NCBI RefSeq assembly: GCF_000737245.1 | Contig: NZ_JPQU01000078.1 | Span: forward strand, 1 to 64,000 | DNA from: Pseudomonas syringae | Lineage (GTDB): Bacteria; Pseudomonadota; Gammaproteobacteria; Pseudomonadales; Pseudomonadaceae | DNA length: 64,000 bases | Direction of reading: 5' to 3' | Shown: positions 42,820 through 51,366 of the stretch, piece by piece | Numbering within the stretch: position 1 is the stretch's first letter | How the letters are laid out: each line of letters opens with the position of its first letter | Program-made: the position numbers and the translations under genes | The notes under the pieces: generated by a model | Database searches by the model: none | The model's input: only the letters and a program-made list of their open reading frames with translations | What the model was told of the DNA's origin: nothing

Positions 42820-42929
42820 TCCATGAACACCAGCTCAGCGCTGATCGACATCCGCCCTTACAAAGCCGTTTCCTGCACACCTCGAAACACTCCGCTATCA
42901 TGCGCGGACTTTCGAGATACGAGACCGCC

Positions 42930-44717
42930 ATGCGCCGCTTGTTATGCCTGCTGCTGTTGATTCTTGCCCTCCCCGCCACCGGCGCTGGCCTGCTGGATAG
43001 CCGACCGAGTTCTACGCTGGGTGGTGCGGCGCTGGATAACAGCAAGGATTTCCTGCCCGTCCGCCAGGCATTTCAGCTCAATCTGATCGATACCACACCG
43101 GAATCCATCAAGCTGCGCTTTGTCGCCACCGAAGGCTATTACCTTTATCGCCACCGTTTTGCGTTCCGCACCGAGCCTGCGGACATTGGCCTGGGTGCGG
43201 CGCAGTTGCCAGACGGCGAAAAGAAGCACGACGAGTATTTCGGCGACGTCGAGGTCTACCACGGCATCCTCGACATCAATCTGCCGCGCAAGCCAGGCGA
43301 CAACCGCCCCTTCACTCTGGTGGTGACCTATCAGGGCTGCGCCGACAAAGGCCTATGCTATCCGCCTGAAACCGAACGCCTGAGCATTGGCGATACCGGG
43401 GCTTCTTATAATGCGGCCACTACGCCTGCAACCACCAGCACTGCCTGGAGCTGGAAAGAACTGGCGCTGTTCTTCCTCGCTGGCATCGGCCTGACCTTCA
43501 CGCCCTGTGTGTTGCCGATGCTGCCGATCCTGTCCGGCGTGGTATTGCGTGGCCAAGTCGGCGGACTGCGCGGTTTCAGCCTGTCCCTGGCTTACGTATT
43601 GCCCATGGCGATCAGTTTCGCGGCGCTGGGTGCCCTGATGGGCATGTTCGGCGCGGGGTTGAATCTGCAAGCACGTCTGCAATCGGCGTGGGTGCTGGTG
43701 CCGTTTTCGCTGTTCTTCGTGATTTTCGCGGTGGCAATGTTTGGCGCTTTCGAACTGCGCCTGCCGCACGCGATCAGCACCCGCCTGGACCGCATCGCCG
43801 GCAAGACCGAGGGCGGCTCATTGTGGGGTGCAGCGGTGTTGGGCGTGGTGTCCAGCCTGCTGGTTTCGCCCTGTGTTTCAGCACCACTGGCCGGAGCTCT
43901 TCTGTATATCAGCGCCAGCGGCGATGCGCTGGGTGGCGCACTGAAACTGTTCGCCCTGGGTCTGGGCATGGGCGCGCCGCTGCTGCTGGTTGCGACAGGC
44001 GGCGCAACGTGGCTGCCCAAAAGCGGCCCCTGGCTGGTGACGGTAAAAAATGCCATCGGCGTCTTGTTACTGGGACTGGCCATTGCCTTGCTCAGTCGCG
44101 TTCTGCCGGGACAAATCACCTTGGTGTTGACTGGCCTGCTGGCCGCCGGTGTTGCGCTGTTTCTTGGCGCATTGGAGTTCACCGCGAAGGATACCCGGCA
44201 AAAGCTGGCTCAACTGCTGGGTTTATTTTTGCTTGTCTATGCTCTGACCTGCTGGGTCGGCGCCTGGAGCGGCCAGACCGATCCCACCCGGCCTCTGGGA
44301 CGTGAGCAACCTGGCTTGAGCGGCAATGGCATTGCCGCTGCAAATACCTCTGACTGGCAAACCATCACCACGCCTGCTGAACTGGACCGGGTGCTGAACG
44401 AGGCAAAGAATGCGGGCCAGCCTTTGTTGCTCGACTGGTATGCCGACTGGTGCATCAGCTGCAAAGTCATCGAACATGAAGTGCTGCCTGACGCAAACGT
44501 GATCAACCAGCTGAAAGGCTACCGACTGATCCGCTTCGACATGACTGACAGCAACGCCGAACAGCGCGCCTTGCTGGATCGCTACAAGTTGTTCGGCCCC
44601 CCTGCATTGCTGATTTTCGGCAAAAACGGCGAGGAACGCGCCGATGTCCGGATCGTCGGCGAAATCGACGCCGAGGGCCTGGTAGAGCGGTTGATTAGAG
44701 CAAATGACCCAATTTGA
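42930..44717 (+). CDS. dsbD: Thiol:disulfide interchange protein DsbD (DipZ)
   Basis: A 595-residue electron carrier with all three modules. The signal is MRRLLCLLLLILALPATGAG. The periplasmic alpha domain has its Cys pair in TYQGCADKGLCYPPE. The eight-helix core has TFTPCVLPMLPILSG and LVSPCVSAPLAGAL with the two redox cysteines. The C-terminal thioredoxin-like domain has DWYADWCISCKVIE near residue 507. It carries reducing power from cytosolic thioredoxin to periplasmic DsbC and cytochrome c maturation. The ATG at 42930 begins the signal peptide; ATG 42900 is also in frame. Confidence 0.93.
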   Translation: MRRLLCLLLLILALPATGAGLLDSRPSSTLGGAALDNSKDFLPVRQAFQLNLIDTTPESIKLRFVATEGYYLYRHRFAFRTEPADIGLGAAQLPDGEKKHDEYFGDVEVYHGILDINLPRKPGDNRPFTLVVTYQGCADKGLCYPPETERLSIGDTGASYNAATTPATTSTAWSWKELALFFLAGIGLTFTPCVLPMLPILSGVVLRGQVGGLRGFSLSLAYVLPMAISFAALGALMGMFGAGLNLQARLQSAWVLVPFSLFFVIFAVAMFGAFELRLPHAISTRLDRIAGKTEGGSLWGAAVLGVVSSLLVSPCVSAPLAGALLYISASGDALGGALKLFALGLGMGAPLLLVATGGATWLPKSGPWLVTVKNAIGVLLLGLAIALLSRVLPGQITLVLTGLLAAGVALFLGALEFTAKDTRQKLAQLLGLFLLVYALTCWVGAWSGQTDPTRPLGREQPGLSGNGIAAANTSDWQTITTPAELDRVLNEAKNAGQPLLLDWYADWCISCKVIEHEVLPDANVINQLKGYRLIRFDMTDSNAEQRALLDRYKLFGPPALLIFGKNGEERADVRIVGEIDAEGLVERLIRANDPI

Positions 44718-44846
44718 CGATTGAGTCACAAACTTTTCGCGAACTTCGGTAATCGTGCCAGCTATTGCAGTTAACTGGACAGTACAAGGATGTTTGCGGC
44801 ATAGTCGCCGGGCTTTGATGCTCGCAACCATAACAAGGATCATCCG

Positions 44847-45299
44847 ATGGCGACTTTTCTGGTACTGCACGGCCCCAATCTGAATCTACTCGGAACCCGC
44901 GAACCCGGGATCTACGGCGCCGTCACCTTGGCCCAGATCAATCAGAACCTGGAGCAGCAGGCCCGTGATGCTGGCCACCACCTGATGTATCTGCAAAGCA
45001 ACGCCGAGTACGAATTGATCGACCGCATCCATGCAGCACGCGATGAAGGCGTGGATTTCATACTGATCAATCCGGCTGCGTTTACGCACACAAGCGTGGC
45101 AATACGTGACGCGCTGCTGGGTGTGAGCATCCCATTCATCGAAGTGCATCTGTCAAACGTGCACAAACGCGAAGCTTTCCGCCATCACTCCTATTTTTCA
45201 GATGTTGCTGTAGGAGTGATCTGCGGCCTCGGCGCCAGCGGTTACCGGCTGGCCCTGGAGTCCGCCATGGAACAAGTGGCCATCAGTTCGAAACCATGA
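44847..45299 (+). CDS. aroQ: 3-dehydroquinate dehydratase, type II
   Basis: A 150-residue dodecameric enzyme of the shikimate pathway. Typical signatures: LVLHGPNLNLLGTREPGIYG at the start with the active-site Tyr, FILINPAAFTHTSVAIRDAL in the middle, and PFIEVHLSNVHKREAFRHHS with the catalytic His. It dehydrates 3-dehydroquinate to 3-dehydroshikimate. AAGGATCATCCG provides the ribosome-binding site. It precedes accBC in the same direction, as in many gamma-proteobacteria. Confidence 0.95.
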   Translation: MATFLVLHGPNLNLLGTREPGIYGAVTLAQINQNLEQQARDAGHHLMYLQSNAEYELIDRIHAARDEGVDFILINPAAFTHTSVAIRDALLGVSIPFIEVHLSNVHKREAFRHHSYFSDVAVGVICGLGASGYRLALESAMEQVAISSKP

Positions 45300-45380
45300 C
45301 TGCCCAGCCATAGGCTGCGCTGCACGGCTCGAACCGCTAACAACTTTTACCCCTGACCGACCCTTGGGAGTTGATGATTA

Positions 45381-45836
45381 ATGGATATCCGTAAAGTCAA
45401 GAAACTGATCGAACTGCTGGAAGAGTCTGGCATCGACGAACTGGAAATCCGTGAAGGCGAAGAATCCGTACGGATCAGCCGTCACAGCAAGACTCCAGCA
45501 CAACCGTACTACGCTCCAGCACCGATGGCAGCGCCAGTTGCCGCCCCTGCTGCTGCACCGGTTGCAGTCGTTGCAGAAGCTCCCGCGGCACCGAAACTGA
45601 ACGGCACCGTCGTCAAATCGCCAATGGTCGGTACCTTCTACCGCACCCCGGCACCCACTTCGCCAGCATTCGTCGAAGTCGGCCAGACTGTGAAGAAAGG
45701 CGACACCATCTGCATCGTTGAAGCGATGAAAATGATGAACCACATCGAAGCTGAAGTCAGCGGCGTGATCGAATCCATCCTGGTAGAAAACGGTCAGCCG
45801 GTTGAGTATGACCAGCCGCTGTTCACCATCGTTTGA
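45381..45836 (+). CDS. accB: Biotin carboxyl carrier protein of acetyl-CoA carboxylase
   Basis: A 151-residue carrier. The N-terminal part (MDIRKVKKLIELLEESGIDE) dimerises. An Ala/Pro-rich linker follows (residues about 40-70), and the biotinyl domain carries the modified lysine in EAMKMMNHIEAE near residue 117. It shuttles CO2 between AccC and AccAD for malonyl-CoA formation. The gap to accC is 17 bases, so they are one operon. Confidence 0.97.
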   Translation: MDIRKVKKLIELLEESGIDELEIREGEESVRISRHSKTPAQPYYAPAPMAAPVAAPAAAPVAVVAEAPAAPKLNGTVVKSPMVGTFYRTPAPTSPAFVEVGQTVKKGDTICIVEAMKMMNHIEAEVSGVIESILVENGQPVEYDQPLFTIV

Positions 45837-45853
45837 ACCGAGGAGAGCCTGCG

Positions 45854-47197
45854 ATGTTGGAAAAAGTCCTGATCGCCAACCGCGGCGAAATCGCCTTGCG
45901 CATCTTGCGTGCCTGTAAAGAACTGGGCATCAAGACCGTCGCGGTACATTCCACGGCAGACCGTGAGCTGATGCACCTGGGCCTGGCGGACGAAACTGTC
46001 TGCATCGGTCCGGCGCCAGCCAACCTGTCGTACCTGAACATCCCGGCCATTATCTCGGCTGCGGAACTGACCGGCGCCACGGCGATTCACCCGGGCTACG
46101 GCTTCCTTGCGGAAAACGCCGACTTTGCCGAACAGGTAGAGAAATCCGGCTTCGCTTTCATCGGCCCTAAAGCTGAAACCATCCGCCTGATGGGCGACAA
46201 GGTTTCGGCCAAGGACGCCATGAAGCGCGCCAACGTGCCAACGGTTCCTGGTTCTGACGGCCCATTGCCGGAAGACGAAGAAACCGCCCTGCGCATCGGC
46301 CGTGAAGTTGGCTACCCGGTGATCATCAAAGCCGCTGGCGGCGGCGGTGGTCGCGGCATGCGCGTTGTGCACAAGGAAGAAGACCTGATCGAAGCGGCCA
46401 AGCAGACCCGCGCTGAAGCGGCTGCCTGGTTCAGCAACCCGATGGTCTACCTGGAAAAATACCTGACCAACCCACGTCACGTGGAAGTCCAGGTGATTTC
46501 CGACGGTCAGGGCCAGGCGATTCACCTGGGCGACCGTGACTGCTCGCTGCAGCGTCGTCACCAGAAAGTCCTGGAAGAAGCACCGGCACCGTTCATAGAT
46601 GAACAAGCCCGTAAGGACGTGTTCGCAGCATGCGTAAAAGCCTGCGTGGACATCGGCTATCGGGGCGCTGGCACGTTCGAGTTCCTGTACGAGAACGGCC
46701 GTTTCTACTTCATCGAGATGAACACCCGTGTCCAGGTAGAGCACCCGGTTTCGGAAATGGTCACCGGCATCGACATCGTCAAGGAGATGCTCAGCATCGC
46801 CGCCGGCAACAAACTGTCGTTTACTCAGGATGACGTTGTCATTCACGGGCACTCGCTGGAATGCCGGATCAACGCTGAAGATCCGAAAACCTTCATCCCG
46901 AGCCCAGGTCTGGTCAAGCACTTCCACGCGCCGGGCGGCAATGGCGTGCGGGTCGACTCGCATCTGTACAGCGGTTACAAGGTTCCGTCCAACTACGACT
47001 CGCTGATCGGCAAGCTGATCACCTGGGGCGCAACCCGCGACGAGGCCATGGCCCGTATGCGCAATGCCCTGGACGAAATCGTGGTTGACGGCATCAAGAC
47101 CAATATCCCGCTGCACCGTGATCTGACCCGTGATGAAGGCTTCTGCGAAGGCGGCGTCAACATCCACTACCTGGAACACAAGCTGGCTAATCAATAA
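45854..47197 (+). CDS. accC: Biotin carboxylase subunit of acetyl-CoA carboxylase
   Basis: A 447-residue ATP-grasp enzyme. The N-terminal domain begins MLEKVLIANRGEIALRILRA. The ATP-binding glycine loop is KAAGGGGGRGMRVV. The catalytic part includes HVEVQVISDGQGQAIHLGDR, RRHQKVLEEAPAP and FIEMNTRVQVEHPVSEMVTG. It carboxylates the biotin on AccB. The ATG at 45854 follows AGGAGAGCCTGCG. An intrinsic terminator follows the gene, so accBC ends here. Confidence 0.97.
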   Translation: MLEKVLIANRGEIALRILRACKELGIKTVAVHSTADRELMHLGLADETVCIGPAPANLSYLNIPAIISAAELTGATAIHPGYGFLAENADFAEQVEKSGFAFIGPKAETIRLMGDKVSAKDAMKRANVPTVPGSDGPLPEDEETALRIGREVGYPVIIKAAGGGGGRGMRVVHKEEDLIEAAKQTRAEAAAWFSNPMVYLEKYLTNPRHVEVQVISDGQGQAIHLGDRDCSLQRRHQKVLEEAPAPFIDEQARKDVFAACVKACVDIGYRGAGTFEFLYENGRFYFIEMNTRVQVEHPVSEMVTGIDIVKEMLSIAAGNKLSFTQDDVVIHGHSLECRINAEDPKTFIPSPGLVKHFHAPGGNGVRVDSHLYSGYKVPSNYDSLIGKLITWGATRDEAMARMRNALDEIVVDGIKTNIPLHRDLTRDEGFCEGGVNIHYLEHKLANQ

Positions 47198-47213
47198 GCC
47201 CGTTTGCTCCAGC

Positions 47214-47246
47214 ACAACAAAGCCGCTTTCAAAGCGGCTTTGTTGT
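47214..47246 (+). terminator. Terminator after accBC
   Basis: ACAACAAAGCCGCTTT and AAAGCGGCTTTGTTGT are perfect 16-base complements around a single C, giving a strong hairpin with T-rich right flank. It closes the accB-accC unit. Confidence 0.92.
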
Positions 47247-47325
47247 TTGTGGCGCGGCACAGTAAACTTGCGCGTTTACGGCTGCATGCAATTGCAGATC
47301 ATTTTTCACACGAAGGTAACCCGCC

Positions 47326-48204
47326 ATGCCCTGGCTGCAAGTCCGACTCGCCATCAGTCCCGAACAAGCCGAAACCTACGAAGACGCCCTTCTCGAAGTC
47401 GGCGCCGTATCGGTCACGTTCATGGACGCTGAAGATCAGCCGATCTTCGAGCCGGAACTCAACACCACACCGCTGTGGTCGCATACGCACCTTCTGGCAC
47501 TGTTCGAGGCCGACACCGACGCTGAGCACGTCCTGGCCCATCTGCGCCTGCTGACCGACGCGGAACTGCCCGAGCACATGAGCGAAGTGATCGAAGATCA
47601 GGACTGGGAACGCAGCTGGATGGATAACTTCCAGCCGATGCGTTTCGGTCAACGCCTGTGGATTGTGCCGAGCTGGCACGAGGCACCGGAACCCGAAGCG
47701 GTCAACCTGCTGCTGGATCCGGGTCTCGCTTTTGGTACTGGTACCCACCCGACTACCGCCCTGTGCCTGGAATGGCTGGATGGTCAGGACCTGAAGAACT
47801 GCAACCTGCTGGACTTCGGCTGCGGTTCGGGCATCCTCGCCATTGCCGCCCTGTTGCTGGGCGCCAAGCACGCGGTCGGCACCGACATCGACGTGCAGGC
47901 ACTGGAAGCTTCCCGAGACAACGCCGGACGCAACAACATTGCGCCCGAACTGTTCGAGCTATACCTGCCAGAAGACATGCCGCAGCAGCAGGCCGACGTG
48001 CTGGTAGCCAATATCCTCGCTGGCCCGCTGGTTTCGCTGGCACCGCAGCTGGCAACCCTGGTCAAACCGGGTGGCCGCCTCGCGCTTTCAGGCATTCTGG
48101 CCGAACAGGGCGCAGATGTTGCAGCAGCCTACGCTGATACTTTTGACCTTGATCCGATTGCCAACCGTGATGGTTGGGTTCGCATCACCGGCCGTCGCCG
48201 TTAA
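47326..48204 (+). CDS. prmA: Ribosomal protein L11 methyltransferase
   Basis: A 292-residue SAM enzyme. An N-terminal substrate-recognition domain (MPWLQVRLAISPEQAETYED) is joined to the catalytic part with WIVPSWHEAP, the LDPGLAFGTGTHPTTALCLE signature, the SAM loop LDFGCGSGILAIAALLLGAK and the NILA motif of PrmA. It trimethylates lysines and the N terminus of L11. It is followed 24 bases later by the DUF3426 gene. Confidence 0.95.
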   Translation: MPWLQVRLAISPEQAETYEDALLEVGAVSVTFMDAEDQPIFEPELNTTPLWSHTHLLALFEADTDAEHVLAHLRLLTDAELPEHMSEVIEDQDWERSWMDNFQPMRFGQRLWIVPSWHEAPEPEAVNLLLDPGLAFGTGTHPTTALCLEWLDGQDLKNCNLLDFGCGSGILAIAALLLGAKHAVGTDIDVQALEASRDNAGRNNIAPELFELYLPEDMPQQQADVLVANILAGPLVSLAPQLATLVKPGGRLALSGILAEQGADVAAAYADTFDLDPIANRDGWVRITGRRR

Positions 48205-48228
48205 TCGCCGCTTGAACCGGATAGCCGC

Positions 48229-49641
48229 ATGACCGACAGTTTTGTCACCCAGTGCCCGCACTGCCAGACCAGTTTCCGCGTCAGCCACGCTCAATTGAGC
48301 GTGGCCCGTGGCGTGGTCCGTTGCGGGGCCTGCCTGCAAGTGTTCAATGCAGCAAAACAACTGTTGGAGCAGCGCAGCAATCAGGCGATGGCGCAACAGT
48401 CTCCGGAGCTGGTAGCTGTCACGCCTGCCCCACCGTCTGAAGTCGCTGAAGCGCCGCCTGCCTTGCCGGTGATGCATATTGCGCCGGAGCCAGAACCGCA
48501 ATTCGATCAGCCCAAGCAAACACCCGCCGAACCTTTCCACGCACCCGAGTCCTGGCGAGCAAATGCGCTGGATCTGGACAGCCTGGACCTCGACGAGGAA
48601 CTGGCCCGTCTGGAACAGCGGGAAATCCAGCTGCCAGAAACCTTTGGCCGGGACAACACCAGAGAGACCAACCAGGACCATCACCCTTCACTCACCGCCC
48701 AGCGCGACACTTCACAGACTGAAAGCGACGACTGGGTCGACAGCTTGCAAAACGACGATGTGAAAAACGAGCTGCCGGGAGTGAATGCCGAAGTCATAGC
48801 GGATCCGGATCTGACCGAGCGCGAGACCCGGGAGGACGAGCGCGACGGCAGAACCGAGCCGTCATTTTCCTCCAGCGCCACCGACATTGAAGACGACGAG
48901 CCAATGGCTCCGGTGCTAAGCCAACGTAAAGCGCCACACAGCGGCGCCCCCAAAGGCTCGCACAAAGGCTCAACTCAAGAGAGTGCAGCACGCTTCTCTG
49001 CCGTCGATCATGACGAGCTGGATGATGCTGATGACCTCGACGAACCAGAACCGGACCCACGCTCGCGGCGCAATCGATCCGAGCCCGGCGTCCGCGACCA
49101 GACATTGCTGGACCTGACCGACGACCCACTGCAACTGGAATGGCAGCGCCCGAAATCACGCTGGGGACGCAAACTGATCTGGACGCTCCTGACGCTGCTG
49201 GCCCTGGCCGGTCTGGCGGGACAATACGTCTGGTATCACTTCGATGAGCTGGCGCGCCAGGATCAGTATCGCCCCTGGTTCCAGATGATCTGTCCGAAGA
49301 TTGATTGCAAAGTCCCTTCCAAGGTCGATATCAGCCTGCTCAAAAGCAGCAACCTGGTGGTGCGCAGCCACCCGGAATTCAAAGGCGCCCTGGTAGTGGA
49401 TGCGATCATTTACAACCGCGCAGCCTTTTCCCAACCCTTCCCGCTGCTGGAGCTGCGCTTTGCCGATACCAGTGGTCAGTTGATCGCCAGCCGGCGCTTC
49501 AAGCCCGCTGAGTACTTGAGCGGCGAAATCGCCGGCAAGGAAGAGATGCCCCCCCAGACCCCGATTCATATCGCACTGGACATTCTTGACCCGGGAGCCA
49601 AGGCCGTGAACTACAGCCTGAGCTTCCGCTCTCCGGAGTAA
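48229..49641 (+). CDS. Zinc-ribbon and DUF3426 membrane protein
   Basis: A 470-residue protein. The N-terminal MJ0042-type zinc ribbon has two CxxC pairs (QCPHCQTSFRV and VRCGACLQVF). Residues about 60-300 are acidic, low in complexity and probably disordered. One membrane helix (LIWTLLTLLALAGLAGQYVWY, near residue 312) is followed by the periplasmic DUF3426 domain (VVRSHPEFKGALVVDAIIYN, LELRFADTSGQLIASRRFKP). The family is conserved next to prmA in pseudomonads; function unknown. Confidence 0.85.
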   Translation: MTDSFVTQCPHCQTSFRVSHAQLSVARGVVRCGACLQVFNAAKQLLEQRSNQAMAQQSPELVAVTPAPPSEVAEAPPALPVMHIAPEPEPQFDQPKQTPAEPFHAPESWRANALDLDSLDLDEELARLEQREIQLPETFGRDNTRETNQDHHPSLTAQRDTSQTESDDWVDSLQNDDVKNELPGVNAEVIADPDLTERETREDERDGRTEPSFSSSATDIEDDEPMAPVLSQRKAPHSGAPKGSHKGSTQESAARFSAVDHDELDDADDLDEPEPDPRSRRNRSEPGVRDQTLLDLTDDPLQLEWQRPKSRWGRKLIWTLLTLLALAGLAGQYVWYHFDELARQDQYRPWFQMICPKIDCKVPSKVDISLLKSSNLVVRSHPEFKGALVVDAIIYNRAAFSQPFPLLELRFADTSGQLIASRRFKPAEYLSGEIAGKEEMPPQTPIHIALDILDPGAKAVNYSLSFRSPE

Positions 49642-49951
49642 GATCCGGCGTCAGCCGCTCGGCGAAAAAACAGCCACTGATCGGACGACAATGAGGTACC
49701 CGGCCGCTGGCGATGCCTGATCCAAGGGATGCTGACCGCAAAACCGCTCTCGCTCAGGCAATAACTGTTCAGATTTTATCCAATTCAGCCTTTATCCAGT
49801 CATCGAGAGCGGGTATCATGCCAACCCTTTTTCTCACTCTGGATTCGGTCTGAAAGGCGCGCAAGCACTGTCAGATCGGGTTCGAGCGGATCGTGTAGGA
49901 ATTGCACTACACACGGTCTGCCATGATTCGGCCCCAACAACAGGCACACCT
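49642..49951. other. Intergenic region before dusB-fis
   Basis: A 310-base gap without a convincing gene. It should carry the dusB-fis promoter; a TATCAT near 49815 is a possible -10. A short inverted repeat GTGTAG/CTACAC (49893-49912) lies just before dusB and may be in its leader. Confidence 0.4.
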
Positions 49952-50965
49952 ATGTCGGCGGTACGCATCGGTCCGTATACATTGCAAAACGGCTTGATTC
50001 TCGCTCCTATGGCGGGCGTCACCGACCAGCCATTTCGCCAGCTCTGCCGCCAACTAGGCGCAGGTCTGGTGGTTTCGGAAATGGTCACCAGTGACATGAG
50101 CCTGTGGAACAGCCGCAAATCGCGTCTGCGCATGATCCACGAAGGTGATCCCGAGCCACGTTCGGTACAGATCGCCGGTGGGGACCCGCAAATGCTTGCC
50201 GATGCTGCACGCGCCAACGTCGAACTGGGTGCGCAGATCATCGACATCAACATGGGTTGCCCGGCCAAGAAAGTTTGTAACAAGGCCGCCGGCTCAGCAC
50301 TACTGAAAGACGAACAACTGGTGAACGAGATCCTGCAGGCTGTGGTTGCTGCGGTTGATGTGCCGGTCACCTTGAAGATTCGCACCGGCTGGGACCGGGA
50401 AAACAAGAACGGTCTGACTGTGGCGAAAATCGCCGAACAGGCCGGGATTCAGGCATTGGCCGTCCATGGACGCACCCGTGCCGATCTGTACACCGGTGAA
50501 GCCGAGTACGACACGATTGCCGAGATCAAGCAGGCCGTGTCGATACCGGTCTTTGCCAATGGCGATATCGATTCCCCCCAGAAAGCCCGGTACGTGCTGC
50601 AAGCCACCGGTGCCGACGGACTGTTGATTGGTCGGGCCGCTCAAGGGCGCCCGTGGATTTTTCGCGAAATAGAACACTTCCTTCGCACCGGTGAAACACT
50701 GCCGGCGCTGCAATTGAGTGAAGTGGAACGCATTCTGCTAGAGCATCTGGCGGCGCTCCACGTTTTCTACGGCGATGTGCTTGGCGTGCGAATTGCGCGC
50801 AAGCATGTTGGCTGGTATCTCGCAACCTTGCCGGGCGCCAGGGAGTTCCGCGCCCACTTCAATCGTTTGCAAGATACAGAAGCACAATGCGCCAACGTTC
50901 GCGAGTTCTTCAGCGAACGCGACAAAAGCCCGGAAACAGGGCAAGAAAAAGAGGTGGCCGCATGA
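49952..50965 (+). CDS. dusB: tRNA-dihydrouridine synthase B
   Basis: A 337-residue FMN enzyme. Signatures: LAPMAGVTDQPFRQLCRQLG near the start, INMGCPAKKVCNKAAGSALL with the catalytic Cys near residue 100, VTLKIRTGWD, ALAVHGRTRADLYTGEAEYD, and GLLIGRAAQGRPWIF. It reduces uridine to dihydrouridine in tRNA. Its stop overlaps the fis start (ATGA), the standard dusB-fis arrangement of gamma-proteobacteria. Confidence 0.96.
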   Translation: MSAVRIGPYTLQNGLILAPMAGVTDQPFRQLCRQLGAGLVVSEMVTSDMSLWNSRKSRLRMIHEGDPEPRSVQIAGGDPQMLADAARANVELGAQIIDINMGCPAKKVCNKAAGSALLKDEQLVNEILQAVVAAVDVPVTLKIRTGWDRENKNGLTVAKIAEQAGIQALAVHGRTRADLYTGEAEYDTIAEIKQAVSIPVFANGDIDSPQKARYVLQATGADGLLIGRAAQGRPWIFREIEHFLRTGETLPALQLSEVERILLEHLAALHVFYGDVLGVRIARKHVGWYLATLPGAREFRAHFNRLQDTEAQCANVREFFSERDKSPETGQEKEVAA

Positions 50966-51282
50966 CGATGATGACTGAGACTTTAGTGAGTGGAACGACA
51001 CCCGTGAGCGACAACGTCAATTTGAAACAGCACCTCAACACGCCGAGCGAAGAGGGCCAGACCCTGCGCGGCAATGTCGAGAAGGCGCTGCACAATTATT
51101 TCGCCCACCTTGAAGGTGCTGCCGTCACTGACGTCTACAACCTGGTGTTGTCGGAAGTCGAAGCGCCACTGCTCGAATGCGTGATGAACTACGTCAAGGG
51201 CAACCAGACGAAAGCATCCGAGTTGCTGGGCCTCAATCGCGGCACTTTGCGCAAGAAACTCAAGCAGTACGATCTGCTTTAA
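50962..51282 (+). CDS. fis: Nucleoid protein Fis
   Basis: A 106-residue DNA-binding dimer. The C-terminal helix-turn-helix (GNQTKASELLGLNRGTLRKK) and the preceding helices (LSEVEAPLLECVMNYVK) are typical of Fis. It bends DNA, shapes the nucleoid and activates stable-RNA promoters. The start MTMMTETL at 50962 overlaps the dusB stop; ATG 50968 is possible. A strong terminator follows. Confidence 0.95.
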   Translation: MTMMTETLVSGTTPVSDNVNLKQHLNTPSEEGQTLRGNVEKALHNYFAHLEGAAVTDVYNLVLSEVEAPLLECVMNYVKGNQTKASELLGLNRGTLRKKLKQYDLL

Positions 51283-51297
51283 GCATTCCAGATACAG

Positions 51298-51330
51298 AAA
51301 AGGCGACCCGCTGCAGGGGTCGCCTTTTTT
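51298..51330 (+). terminator. Terminator after dusB-fis
   Basis: AAAAGGCGACCC pairs with GGGTCGCCTTTT around a short loop, and the stem runs into a T-tract (TTTTTT). It separates fis from purH. Confidence 0.92.
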
Positions 51331-51366
51331 GCTGATTGACTCCTTTTGCTTTTGATGGAAATTGAG

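Noticed and set aside
42612..42929. N-terminal extension of dsbD
   Set aside because: It consists of the end of the GGDEF gene and translated REPIN sequence; the signal peptide starts at 42930.
45794..47260. Minus-strand frame of 488 codons opposite accC
   Set aside because: Shadow of accC; it also runs through the terminator hairpin.
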